Positions 55,517 to 63,985 of a stretch of 64,000 bases of DNA are shown here, piece by piece. The position numbers and the translations under genes are program-made. The notes under the pieces were generated by a model. That model saw only the letters and a program-made list of their open reading frames with translations, searched no databases and was not told the DNA's origin. This DNA comes from Natronogracilivirga saccharolytica (lineage in GTDB: Bacteria > Bacteroidota > Rhodothermia > Balneolales > Natronogracilivirgulaceae). Each line of letters starts with the position of its first letter. Position 1 is the first letter of the stretch. The stretch covers positions 372,001-436,000 of the forward strand of contig NZ_JAFIDN010000003.1 in NCBI RefSeq assembly GCF_017921895.1, written 5' to 3'.

Positions 55517-55551
55517 ACTCTTTTACTCTTGTTTTTTATCCGTTAAAAGAG
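55517..55551 (+). terminator. Inverted repeat after mscS, possible terminator
   Basis: CTCTTTTA (55517-55524) and TAAAAGAG (55544-55551) are complementary, with a T-rich loop. No T run follows the stem, so it may not terminate. Confidence 0.3.
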
Positions 55552-55576
55552 GGTGCAAGTTTTTACATGCAACAAT

Positions 55577-55600
55577 CTTGCATTTGTGTCCAAATGCAAG
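55577..55600. promoter_or_regulatory. 24-bp perfect inverted repeat, probable operator of the receptor operon
   Basis: CTTGCATTTG (55577-55586) and CAAATGCAAG (55591-55600) are perfect inverse complements with TGTC between. Six TGCAA/TTGCA half sites occur between 55492 and 55609. The repeat covers the -35 and the spacer of the predicted promoter, the usual place for a repressor, for instance of the Fur/Zur type. Confidence 0.6.
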
Positions 55601-55606
55601 TAAATT
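55578..55606 (+). promoter_or_regulatory. Predicted promoter of the lipoprotein-receptor operon
   Basis: TTGCAT (55578-55583) is followed after exactly 17 bases by TAAATT (55601-55606). It coincides with the inverted repeat and lies about 70 bases before the first ATG. Confidence 0.5.
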
Positions 55607-55675
55607 GCATTTATTCGTTGTTCCGGGCCAGCTGGGCCTGCGAAAAAGTAAAAAAAAAACTTAATTAAAGGCACT

Positions 55676-55735
55676 ATGACTTTTTTCAAAACTTCCCGAT
55701 TGTTTATGACTTTTTTCAAAACTTCCCGATTGTTT
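55676..55735 (+). repeat. Perfect 30-bp tandem duplication at a gene start
   Basis: Bases 55676-55705 and 55706-55735 are identical. Each copy encodes MTFFKTSRLF and begins with ATG, and a third ATG follows at 55736. The gene thus has three in-frame starts. Confidence 0.95.
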
Positions 55736-56437
55736 ATGTTCCTGTTCGGCATTGCTTTTATAGTTTCGTCCTGCGATGACAACGATAATGATGATCCGAT
55801 GTATCCGGAACCGGCAGGGTTTTCTATACAGATTGACGGTGTCGATTTTGTGATTTATGAAGATGGCAGTTATACATACAATCCTGAGGGTGTAACCCCT
55901 GAGTATGAGTACAATAACAGGGTCATGCTCAGTATGGTACATGAGGGCGGTAATCTGGTGGACACCAGGGAAACCCGTCCGGACAGCCCCCGGTACTACT
56001 CACCAGTGGTGCAAATACGGTTTCATGATGCCCAGGGTAATCATATTCCCTATCCGGAAGAACGGGACAGCGAAGGCGAGATAAATCCGGACGGTCAATA
56101 TCGGCTTGAATACGATTGGGTTGACCCGGTAGAGGACCGTAAAGCCAATATCGAGCAGCATGGTGGTGACGGCTCGTGGGGATTTCACATCCGGGCAGAT
56201 CAGCCGGGTGAAACCGGCATCGTCTTCAGCGTTTACCGGTGTGAAGATGTTGCTGATATCGTAAGTTTGGGATTTTCCGATGATCCCAACGACCCGCAAC
56301 GCACAGAACGTGAATGCAATGTTGCCGAAGAGCAGGTCTTTGAAGCCAGTGCCCCGCTCATGATTTATGTCGATGATGAGTATGAAGGCATTGAGGAAGG
56401 CCGTTATCCGCATGAACGCCATTTTCGTATCCGCTAA
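55676..56437 (+). CDS. Lipoprotein of unknown function, first of a pair
   Basis: This 253-residue protein has a signal peptide and lipobox IVSSC at about residue 33. The mature part contains FSIQIDGVDFVIYEDGSYTYNPEGV, PVVQIRFHDAQGNHIPYPEE and GEINPDGQYRLEYDWVDP. It shares with the next gene the pattern DG.....Y....PDG, a beta-rich core and GEINPDG/GERNPDGEW. A later stretch SWGFHIRADQPGETGIVFSVY resembles the second protein's TWVFKMEARHHGRADMRINLF. It is probably an outer-membrane-linked partner of the receptor two genes on. The 30-bp duplication leaves ATG at 55676 or 55706 as the start; I give the longer. Confidence 0.6.
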   Translation: MTFFKTSRLFMTFFKTSRLFMFLFGIAFIVSSCDDNDNDDPMYPEPAGFSIQIDGVDFVIYEDGSYTYNPEGVTPEYEYNNRVMLSMVHEGGNLVDTRETRPDSPRYYSPVVQIRFHDAQGNHIPYPEERDSEGEINPDGQYRLEYDWVDPVEDRKANIEQHGGDGSWGFHIRADQPGETGIVFSVYRCEDVADIVSLGFSDDPNDPQRTERECNVAEEQVFEASAPLMIYVDDEYEGIEEGRYPHERHFRIR

Positions 56438-56496
56438 ATCAGAACCCGCAAAAACAACCTCAAAATAAAAGCAGTTCTGAATAGTTTTCTGTTAAT

Positions 56497-57108
56497 ATGA
56501 GTAAACTGAAATCACTTATAATCATTACCTTCTCAGCCTTGCTGGTGACATTGTCATTGCAGGGCTGTGAGGACAATCCTGTGGACTCTGAAGGCGGAGA
56601 CCATGCGCCGGCAGTTGGTTTTGAATTGGAAATGGACGGCGATGTGCTGGTATCCTATTTCCTTCGTCAGTATGAATTCGATCCGGATGGTGTATTCGAA
56701 GATAATATCGTCCTTGATGAAGAAATAGCTGTTGGCGGCAAAGTTGTATTCCGCGAAGCAGATCTTGACCCTGAAACAGGTCATACGCCACAGATGAAAG
56801 TGCATTATCTGGATGAGAACCGGGATCGGATTTCTCTGCCGGAGTATTATGCTGACGGTGAAAGAAATCCCGACGGTGAATGGTATCTTGAATTTGAATA
56901 TTTTGAGGCCGGCAGCCGTAACACACGCCTCTCTCCGGAAGACCGCCCTTTCCAGGCCGTTTATGACAAGACGGACGGACAAACCTGGGTATTCAAAATG
57001 GAAGCCAGGCATCACGGACGGGCCGATATGCGAATCAATCTGTTTCACCTTGATCATACCGACATGACCCCGATACCGCTTCCTGTTTATTTTGATCTGG
57101 AGTCATAG
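56497..57108 (+). CDS. Lipoprotein of unknown function, second of a pair
   Basis: This 203-residue protein has lipobox LSLQGC with Cys at about 24. Its core VGFELEMDGDVLVSYFLRQYEFDPDGV is the counterpart of the first protein's, followed by PQMKVHYLDENRDRISLPEYYADGERNPDGEWYLEFEYFE. The end has HHGRADMRINLFHLDHTDM with several histidines that could bind metal. It is about 50 residues shorter than the first. It overlaps none of its neighbours, lies 59 bases after the first and just before the receptor gene, and is probably co-transcribed. The function may be capture of the receptor's ligand on the surface or in the periplasm, but this is inference. Confidence 0.6.
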   Translation: MSKLKSLIIITFSALLVTLSLQGCEDNPVDSEGGDHAPAVGFELEMDGDVLVSYFLRQYEFDPDGVFEDNIVLDEEIAVGGKVVFREADLDPETGHTPQMKVHYLDENRDRISLPEYYADGERNPDGEWYLEFEYFEAGSRNTRLSPEDRPFQAVYDKTDGQTWVFKMEARHHGRADMRINLFHLDHTDMTPIPLPVYFDLES

Positions 57109-57124
57109 TGGATTTTCCTTCCCG

Positions 57125-59509
57125 ATGCCAACCATGAGTACTGCTGTTTTTTCCCGCACGCTGATTACCTCCGCATTTTTTCTGTTTATTGCAGTTCATG
57201 CCGGGTTTGCTTCCGGTATGACAGAGGACCATTCTGCAGGTAGTGCCGGTTCGGCAGTGTCTGACGCGGGAATCCTGAAAGGATATGTCCATGACAGCGA
57301 AACCGGGGACCCCGTCGTGCTTGCCTCCGTCTATATTCCCGATCTCGACCGGGGAAGCGTCAGCCATGATGAGGGAGATTTCATCATCCGGAATATTCCC
57401 GAAGGTGAGTACAGAATCCGGTTTCAGCACGTTGGATACGAGTCCACATCCAAAAATGTAACGATCACAAGGGATGATACCACCCGGGTTTCGGTTTCAA
57501 TGCGCCCGTCTGTTTTTCGGTCGTCGGAAGTGGAAATTGTGGCCAGGCATGCTGCAGAGGAGGATGATATCACCACATATGTCGAACGAACCGTCACCGG
57601 CCGCCATCTGCGTCAGCAGCTGGGCCGTACACTTGCAGAGACACTTGAAGATGAACCCGGCATGGCGCAGCGGTCAATGGGACCTGCACCTGCCAGACCC
57701 GTGTTGCGTGGCCTTGGTGGTGACCGCCTTTTAATACTTGAGGATGGCGGCAGGACCGGAGATTTGTCCGCCACTGCATCCGACCATGCGCTTTCGATCG
57801 ACCCGATGACCGCCGAGCACATCGAACTGATTCGCGGTCCGTCTGCGATAGTTCATGGCTCCAATACCATGGGCGGCGTCATCAATGTGCGTAGAGGTCA
57901 GATTCCGTTTGATCATCCCGATCATATCCACTGGAGCGGTAGTCTGCAGGGAGAATCCGTCAACAGGGGAATGTCAGGCGGCTTTCGGGCTTTTGGACCG
58001 GTAGACACCAGCCTGCCGTTTTCCGGCCGGAGCTTGTCTTTCACCGACCGTATGGCATTCAGGTTTGATTTTTCGGGGCGGCACACGTCCGATATGGATA
58101 CCCCTGCAGGTTCCCTTGTCAATACCGATATTACCACGCTCAATGCGTCGCTGGGGCTGAGCTACATCGACGACTGGGGTGTTATCGGATTTTCCGGCAA
58201 TATTCTTGATTCAAAATATGGTGTGCCCGGGGGAGAGGGAATTGCCGAAGCACATCCAAACGGAGTCGACATTGAGATGTTCCGCCGGTATCTTGACGGA
58301 AGAGCGCGGTTTAATTTTTCGGACAGCTGGGCCAGAAGACTGGATGTGAGATGGAATTACTCCTACTACTTCCACAGGGAACTTGAAAAGCCGGATGACC
58401 CGGATATTCCGCAGCCGGTTGGTGCGGAATTCGGAGTGCTGACCAATAACATCCGCATGGATCTGCACCATCGTAACATGCTGTTTTTTGAAAAAGGGTT
58501 GGTTGGAGTTTGGGCGGAACATCGTGATTACGCATCGGGGGGCATGACCTTTACTCCGGAAACCATAGAGCGTTCCGTAGCCGGATACCTGTTTCAGGAG
58601 CGGGATTTCCGGTCCTTCAACCTGCAGATTGCACTGCGGTATGACTACAGGCACTTGTCGCCTGAAGAGGCAGAATCCATCTTTCTTGACCATGACATAA
58701 CCAGCAGGGAATTTCATGGCGCATCCGGGTCTGTCATGGGCTCATGGAATATCACTTCCAACCTGAAACTGGGTTCTACGATCACCAGAACGCATCGTTC
58801 CCCTATCATTGAAGAACTCTATTCGGAAGGTCCGCATCTGGCGAATTTTTCATACGAGATCGGTAATCCTGCACTTACCAGGGAAAAAGGCTGGGGGAGT
58901 GAGGTGTTCGTGCGATGGAACAGAGAGCGGATGCGTGCCAGCATGGCAATTTACCGAAATCAGATGGACAACTACATATTTCCCCAGGACACGGGGGAAC
59001 AAAGTCCCCGACGCGATGATCTGAATGTATTTCAGTATACGGAAAACAAAGTTCTGATGACCGGGGCCGAGCTGAATTACGAGTTGCTGTTGAACCGCAG
59101 TTTAACAACCGGAGGTACGGTCAGTTATGTCAGAGGAGATTTTATTGACGATGGTGAATCGTTTCCTTTTCTGGTTACAGAAGAACGTGAAAATGCGGTG
59201 CCTCTGATGCCGCCCCTGAACAGCCGGCTGTATCTGGAATACAGCCTGGGTTCACTGAAAATCGGCGGTGCCGCAAGGCTGGCAACACGGCAATCACGGA
59301 CGGACGAATTTGAAGAGCCCACTGATGAGTATGCTGTTTTTGACTTGTATGCTCAGTACCACTTCAGCAGAGCAGGGGCATTGCATACATTTTCTTTTAC
59401 TGTGGAAAACCTGGCCAACTCAGAGTACCGAAATCACCTTTCCCGGATCAAGTCAGTCATGCCTGAGCCCGGGCGAAACGTGAAAATGCTTTACAGGGTG
59501 TATTTTTAA
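57125..59509 (+). CDS. TonB-dependent receptor, ZnuD-like
   Basis: This receptor of about 794 residues takes up a ligand through the outer membrane with energy from TonB/ExbB/ExbD. A signal peptide (to about 30) precedes a carboxypeptidase-regulatory-like domain (GILKGYVHDSETGDPVVLASVYI, about 50-125) and a plug with PVLRGLGGDRLLILEDGGRTGDLSATASDHALSIDP. That block, with EHIELIRGPSAIVHGSNTMGGVINV, resembles the ZnuD zinc receptors of Neisseria (GDMS, DHA, VD motifs). The 22-strand barrel ends in NVKMLYRVYF with a terminal Phe. The start is 57125 or 57134; an upstream ATG overlaps the lipoprotein gene. The metal is a guess. Confidence 0.8.
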   Translation: MPTMSTAVFSRTLITSAFFLFIAVHAGFASGMTEDHSAGSAGSAVSDAGILKGYVHDSETGDPVVLASVYIPDLDRGSVSHDEGDFIIRNIPEGEYRIRFQHVGYESTSKNVTITRDDTTRVSVSMRPSVFRSSEVEIVARHAAEEDDITTYVERTVTGRHLRQQLGRTLAETLEDEPGMAQRSMGPAPARPVLRGLGGDRLLILEDGGRTGDLSATASDHALSIDPMTAEHIELIRGPSAIVHGSNTMGGVINVRRGQIPFDHPDHIHWSGSLQGESVNRGMSGGFRAFGPVDTSLPFSGRSLSFTDRMAFRFDFSGRHTSDMDTPAGSLVNTDITTLNASLGLSYIDDWGVIGFSGNILDSKYGVPGGEGIAEAHPNGVDIEMFRRYLDGRARFNFSDSWARRLDVRWNYSYYFHRELEKPDDPDIPQPVGAEFGVLTNNIRMDLHHRNMLFFEKGLVGVWAEHRDYASGGMTFTPETIERSVAGYLFQERDFRSFNLQIALRYDYRHLSPEEAESIFLDHDITSREFHGASGSVMGSWNITSNLKLGSTITRTHRSPIIEELYSEGPHLANFSYEIGNPALTREKGWGSEVFVRWNRERMRASMAIYRNQMDNYIFPQDTGEQSPRRDDLNVFQYTENKVLMTGAELNYELLLNRSLTTGGTVSYVRGDFIDDGESFPFLVTEERENAVPLMPPLNSRLYLEYSLGSLKIGGAARLATRQSRTDEFEEPTDEYAVFDLYAQYHFSRAGALHTFSFTVENLANSEYRNHLSRIKSVMPEPGRNVKMLYRVYF

Positions 59510-59519
59510 ACACCATTTA

Positions 59520-60254
59520 TCAACTGCTTCCGTTTTTTTCTTCCTTGTCCTTATGCAGCATCTCATCAAGGAGGTGATTGATGCCCAGCACTTTCTCTAC
59601 ATTCAGCACAAATGCAATTCCCTTGCCGGGCTTGTCCAGTTCACCGGTTTTAACAATGGATTCCAGTACCTTGTCGGTGATTTTTTGAGGGACAAGTATC
59701 AGGACAACCTCTTTTTCAGGTTCAATATTGAAAGAGAACAACTTTCCGTGTTCATGAATGCCAGTGCCTCTGCCGGTCATGATGGTTCCGCCGGCAGCGC
59801 CGGCTTTGCGGGCTGCAGTGATGATTTCCTCGCAAAAGCCTTTGTTGACGATTGAGACTATGAGCTCGAATTGTGCAGTTTCATCCATCGATTTGAGTGG
59901 TTGATCAGTAGGTTTGTCTTTTTTCTTGTGCAAGTGAACAGCTCCGGTAAAACTGGTAATATCCAGTATAAAAGCAACGCCGTTTCCCGACTTGCCCATT
60001 TTTACACTTTTGCTGATGATGCCCAGAACCTCCTCGGCGTGTTCATCGGAAACGACAGTAAAAATCACATCTTTCTCCGGCTCCAGGGGGATGCCCCAAA
60101 AAGTTTTACACTTTTCTATTCCGGCGCCCTGGCCGTGAATGATGGTAGCCCCCTCTGCCCGTTTTCGCTTGGAGGCCTTCACCACAACCGAGGTTTTGTC
60201 ACGGTTGACTATGCTGATAATTAGCTTTTGGCAGTGCTTAAGAAGGTCAATCAT
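59520..60254 (-). CDS. Tandem PII-like signalling protein
   Basis: This 244-residue protein has two PII-like (GlnB-fold) domains in one chain, about 1-110 and 125-235. Each shows IVN...  then a Gly-rich switch: EGATIIHGQGAGIEK and GGTIMTGRGTGIHEH, followed by the family strand (EPEKDVIFTVVSDE, EPEKEVVLILVPQK). The classical T-loop tyrosine is absent. Such proteins bind nucleotides or small metabolites and gate a partner. The ATG at 60254 overlaps the stop of the DUF1538 gene by 8 bases (ATGATTGA) and is preferred to the one at 60287. Its operon with two DUF1538 genes suggests it regulates them. Confidence 0.8.
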   Translation of the reverse strand: MIDLLKHCQKLIISIVNRDKTSVVVKASKRKRAEGATIIHGQGAGIEKCKTFWGIPLEPEKDVIFTVVSDEHAEEVLGIISKSVKMGKSGNGVAFILDITSFTGAVHLHKKKDKPTDQPLKSMDETAQFELIVSIVNKGFCEEIITAARKAGAAGGTIMTGRGTGIHEHGKLFSFNIEPEKEVVLILVPQKITDKVLESIVKTGELDKPGKGIAFVLNVEKVLGINHLLDEMLHKDKEEKNGSS

Positions 60255-60975
60255 CTCTTTTTTCTTTCCATGCGTAAAGAAGCCCAAGGGTAAGAACGGA
60301 AATTATCGGCGCCAGGGCAACCAAAGCAATCATTCCGAAACTGTCCGTCATCGGGTCACGATCGGGCAGCACTTCTCCAACTCCAAGTGCTACCGCCATT
60401 ATAAACGTAACAGTCATCGGTCCTGTTGCGACACCGCCGGCATCAAATGCAACAGAAGTAAACGTAGGTGAGGTAAAGTGCATCATGGTCAGAGCTATTG
60501 CATAACCGGGCAGAATCAGCCAGATGATCGGTATGCCGATCAGCAGACGCAGCATGGCAAGTGCGATAGACAACCCTACTCCGATACATAATGTGTACAG
60601 CAAAACTTTTTTCGGGATATACCCGCCAGATACTTTATCCACCTCATGATTCAGGATCCGGATTGCCGGTTCCGCAATGGTAGCTACAAACCCCAGTAAA
60701 AAGCCTATGGGGACCAGCACCCAGCGGGCATTTTTCGAGCCCAGCACTTCACCCATCATCGTACCTGCGGGTTCAAATCCGACATGAACTCCCTGGAGAA
60801 ACAGTGTCAGGCCGATAAAAGCCAGTACGATTCCTTTGATAATATCGGTAACCTTTTTCAGCGGCAGATGCAGAAATGTAAACTGGGCTATCAGAAAAAA
60901 TATTACAAGCGGTACAAGGGCAAAGACCACTTCTACAATAACATCCGTAAATCCGCTGAATATGGTGATATTCAT
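60247..60975 (-). CDS. DUF1538 membrane protein, second of a pair
   Basis: This 242-residue inner-membrane protein has about seven helices. The signature SVAFDAGGVATGPMTVTFIM (about 176-195) recurs in both copies of the pair, as does FLLGFVATIAEPAIRIL. Known members of DUF1538 are of unknown function; conserved Asp/Gly in a helix break suggest a transport or channel-like site. It starts 4 bases after the first copy ends and overlaps the PII-like gene. In many bacteria the family is encoded as one longer chain with two such halves, so here the halves are separate proteins. Confidence 0.8.
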   Translation of the reverse strand: MNITIFSGFTDVIVEVVFALVPLVIFFLIAQFTFLHLPLKKVTDIIKGIVLAFIGLTLFLQGVHVGFEPAGTMMGEVLGSKNARWVLVPIGFLLGFVATIAEPAIRILNHEVDKVSGGYIPKKVLLYTLCIGVGLSIALAMLRLLIGIPIIWLILPGYAIALTMMHFTSPTFTSVAFDAGGVATGPMTVTFIMAVALGVGEVLPDRDPMTDSFGMIALVALAPIISVLTLGLLYAWKEKRDD

Positions 60976-60979
60976 TTTA

Positions 60980-61672
60980 TCAGCCGTATATGATTCCGAG
61001 TATCAGCACTGCCAGTACCGGTCCGATGGATGCCAGTGCCACAAGGCCAAAACCATTGTCCGTAGTTTTTCTTCCCCCAAGCACCGCAGCCACACCAATC
61101 CCGTAGGCAAGGATAAAGGGTACCGCAAGGGGACCCGTAGTGACACCACCGGCATCAAATGAAATGGAAATAAATTGCTCAGGTACGAATATGGCCAGAA
61201 TAAAAATCAACAGATATCCCCCCATGAGCAGGTACTTTATCGGGATATCAAATATGATACGCATGATTGCAAGTCCCACAAATATCGCCAGTCCAAGGGC
61301 AACGGTGTAGATCAGCAGATGGCGGTTTACCTCACCGTCCGAAACGGTATCAACATAATTTGCAAGAACGCGTACATCAGGTTCAGCGACGGTTACCACA
61401 AATCCAAGTAAAAAACTTATCAATATGATTATCCATACCTTTCCGATCTGAGGCAGAGCGGATCCGATCATCTCCCCGATGGGAAGCAGCCCGATATGCA
61501 CCCCCAGCAGAAAGAAGATCAATCCTGCTGAAACCATCACTGCCCCAACGATGAACTGCAGAAAGTCTTCCATGGGCAGCCATATGATGGTGAACTGCAG
61601 GATAATCACAATCACCGTAACAGGTATGACTGCCTGAACGACCTCTGTTATTGTTTCACGAACATTTTGCAT
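60980..61672 (-). CDS. DUF1538 membrane protein, first of a pair
   Basis: This 230-residue membrane protein is the homologue of the next gene, with ISISFDAGGVTTGPLAVPFIL and SFLLGFVVTVAEPDVRVLANY matching position by position. It has about seven helices and no signal peptide cleavage. It is the first gene of the DUF1538-DUF1538-PII operon. The 85-base gap to recG holds no clear promoter box. Function and substrate are unknown; a sensory PII partner implies a regulated flow of a metabolite or ion. Confidence 0.8.
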   Translation of the reverse strand: MQNVRETITEVVQAVIPVTVIVIILQFTIIWLPMEDFLQFIVGAVMVSAGLIFFLLGVHIGLLPIGEMIGSALPQIGKVWIIILISFLLGFVVTVAEPDVRVLANYVDTVSDGEVNRHLLIYTVALGLAIFVGLAIMRIIFDIPIKYLLMGGYLLIFILAIFVPEQFISISFDAGGVTTGPLAVPFILAYGIGVAAVLGGRKTTDNGFGLVALASIGPVLAVLILGIIYG

Positions 61673-61757
61673 CGGGTACTTGTAGTTGGATCATGTACAA
61701 ACTTCAGGGAGATACTGCATGACGTCTGTAGTAACATTGGGATGCCTCCCAAACATT

Positions 61758-63833
61758 TCAACTCATCTGGAAAAACTTTTTTTTCTTTTCAAGGTAAGGC
61801 AGAAATGCTTTTTTCAAAGCGGATAATTCAGGGTGATCCAGTTCGGGGTCCTGCTCCAGCAGTTCAAACGCCATGTTTTTGGCCTGTTCAAGCAAATACT
61901 GATCCGTGAGGATATCCGCATGCCTGAATTCCGGCAGACCGCTTTGCCGGGTCCCCAGGAAGTCGCCCGGCCCGCGAAGCTTGAGATCGGCTTCGGCAAT
62001 TTTGAACCCGTCAGTGGTCTCCTCCATCGTACCCAGGCGGCTTCTGGCTTCCTTGCTTTGTTTGACATCGGTCATCAGCAGACAGTAGCTTTGCCTGGCC
62101 CCGCGTCCAATCCGTCCGCGGAGCTGGTGCAGCTGCGATAATCCGAACCTCTCGGAATGCTCCACGACCATGACCGAAGCATTCGGGACATTAACCCCAA
62201 CTTCGATGACCGTGGTTGATACCAGGATCTGAATCCTGTTTTCCTTGAAATCACGCATCACCTGCTCTTTCTCATCTGCTGACATGCGTCCGTGGAGCAA
62301 GCCGGCCCTGCTGCCGGGAAACTCCACCCGGATCTGATCGTAGCCTTCAGTGGCATTTTTCAAATCCATGGCTTCCGACTCTTCGATAAGCGGATACACG
62401 ATATAAACCTGCCCGCCGTCACCGAGCTGCTCTTTCAGAAAATCATGTACTTTCTTACGGTTCTTTTCAGAAACGACCCGCGTTTTTACCGGCTTCCGGC
62501 CGGGAGGCAGATCCCGGATGACCGAAAGATCGAGATCGCTGTACAGTGTCATGGCAAGGGAGCGGGGGATGGGGGTTGCAGACATGACCAGGATGTGAGG
62601 GTTTTCACCTTTTTCCCGCAATTGTGCGCGCTGGGATACGCCGAAGCGGTGCTGTTCGTCGATGACAGCCATGCCGAGTCTGTGGAAACGGATATTCTCC
62701 TGGATAATGGCATGCGTACCGACAACGATATGCGCTGTTCCTCCGCTGATGTCCGACTGGATGTCGTAGCGAAGTGCTTTTTTCTGATTTCCCGTAAGCA
62801 GACGAATGGTTATACCCAGCGGCTGCAGCCATTCGGACAATGAGTGGTAGTGCTGTTCTGCGAGAATTTCCGTTGGCGCCATCATCACAGCCTGGTAACC
62901 GCTGTCAACGGCCATGAGAAGCGCTCCGATGGCAACGACCGTCTTCCCGGATCCGACATCGCCCTGCAGCAGGCGGTTCATCTGATTGCCTGACCGGATA
63001 TCCCTTTTTACGTCACCCAGTGCTTTTTTTTGTCCGTCCGTCAGTTCAAAAGGGAGCACTTGATTGAAAAAGCGACTGGTGAACGGCCTGGATTCTGACA
63101 TCACGGGGCCCAATGCCTTGTCAAATACCTCTTTTTTCAGAGTGACCACACTGAGTTCAAACAGGAAAAGTTCTTCAAACTTGAACCGTTCCAGAGCAAT
63201 GGAGTGCTGTTCAGGGGTTTCGGGAGAGTGAATATGGCGGAAGGCGACAGATCTTTCAGGGTATCCCAGTTTGCGGAGCAATCCGGGTGGCAGGAACTCT
63301 CCGGGCTTCAGCCGCTCAAGTGCTGCAAGTGCCCATTTTCTGAGGAGGCCTGATGTGATATAGGTATTTTTAAAAAACTTATTCCCGGGATAAACCGGCA
63401 TGATGCCGGTAAAAGATTGTCCGGAAGTATCCTCGTTGACCGAGAGCTGCTCGGTTTCAGGGTGAGCCATGGAAAGAAAACGGCCATAACGCTTGACGGT
63501 ACCAAAAAAGGCATAGAACTGCCCCTTTTTAACAGATTTTCTGAAATAGGATATACCCTTGAACCAGACTCCCTTTATGCGCCCGGATTCATCCTGAAGA
63601 ATTGCCTCAAATCTTTTCTTTCTGCCGAAGCCGCTTTCGGTTGTCTCGACTATCCGGCCCATCACAGTGACTTTTTCACCGATGCCTTTCAGATTTGCAA
63701 CAGGCAGCACTGTTCTGCGGTCGAGGTAGTTTCTGGGGAAAAACCTGAGCAGGTCCATAGGTGTGTGCACCCCGGTTTCTTCAAGTGCTTTTTGTCGGGC
63801 CGGACTGATTCCAGGAATTTCGGTAATCTTCAA
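61758..63833 (-). CDS. recG: ATP-dependent DNA helicase RecG
   Basis: This 691-residue helicase drives branch migration of stalled forks. It begins with the wedge domain (GISPARQKALEETGVHTPMDLLRFFP and an OB fold with GRIVETTESGFGRKKRFEAI), then the helicase domains with Walker A GDVGSGKT near 291-298, DEQHRFG near 389 and VIEVGVNVPNASVMVVEHSERFGLSQLHQLRGR. The RecG-specific C-terminal LRGPGDFLGTRQSGLPEFR is intact. Length and start are normal. It is on the same strand as the DUF1538 operon and upstream of it. Confidence 0.97.
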   Translation of the reverse strand: MKITEIPGISPARQKALEETGVHTPMDLLRFFPRNYLDRRTVLPVANLKGIGEKVTVMGRIVETTESGFGRKKRFEAILQDESGRIKGVWFKGISYFRKSVKKGQFYAFFGTVKRYGRFLSMAHPETEQLSVNEDTSGQSFTGIMPVYPGNKFFKNTYITSGLLRKWALAALERLKPGEFLPPGLLRKLGYPERSVAFRHIHSPETPEQHSIALERFKFEELFLFELSVVTLKKEVFDKALGPVMSESRPFTSRFFNQVLPFELTDGQKKALGDVKRDIRSGNQMNRLLQGDVGSGKTVVAIGALLMAVDSGYQAVMMAPTEILAEQHYHSLSEWLQPLGITIRLLTGNQKKALRYDIQSDISGGTAHIVVGTHAIIQENIRFHRLGMAVIDEQHRFGVSQRAQLREKGENPHILVMSATPIPRSLAMTLYSDLDLSVIRDLPPGRKPVKTRVVSEKNRKKVHDFLKEQLGDGGQVYIVYPLIEESEAMDLKNATEGYDQIRVEFPGSRAGLLHGRMSADEKEQVMRDFKENRIQILVSTTVIEVGVNVPNASVMVVEHSERFGLSQLHQLRGRIGRGARQSYCLLMTDVKQSKEARSRLGTMEETTDGFKIAEADLKLRGPGDFLGTRQSGLPEFRHADILTDQYLLEQAKNMAFELLEQDPELDHPELSALKKAFLPYLEKKKKFFQMS

Positions 63834-63952
63834 TTGGTATAGTGGTATATATCAGTTGTTGTTTTTTGGGGTGCCAAATTGCTGTCATGCGGGGCCTGGT
63901 GGGCAGCCGGAGAAACAATTCGTGATATTCCGGATGATTATTGTCTTTAGTA

Positions 63953-63985
63953 TTTGCATTGAGTGGTAATGATTCCCTATATTTG
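63953..63985 (+). promoter_or_regulatory. Promoter-like site at the right edge
   Basis: TTTG (63953-63956) and TATATTTG (63978-63985) are 21 bases apart, an exact match to TTTG-N19-21-TAnnTTTG. It points out of the window, away from recG, to a gene that is not visible here. Confidence 0.55.

Noticed and set aside
59520-61672. Duplicated DUF1538 genes as an assembly duplication
   Set aside because: The two genes differ clearly in sequence and keep only family motifs, so they are old paralogues.
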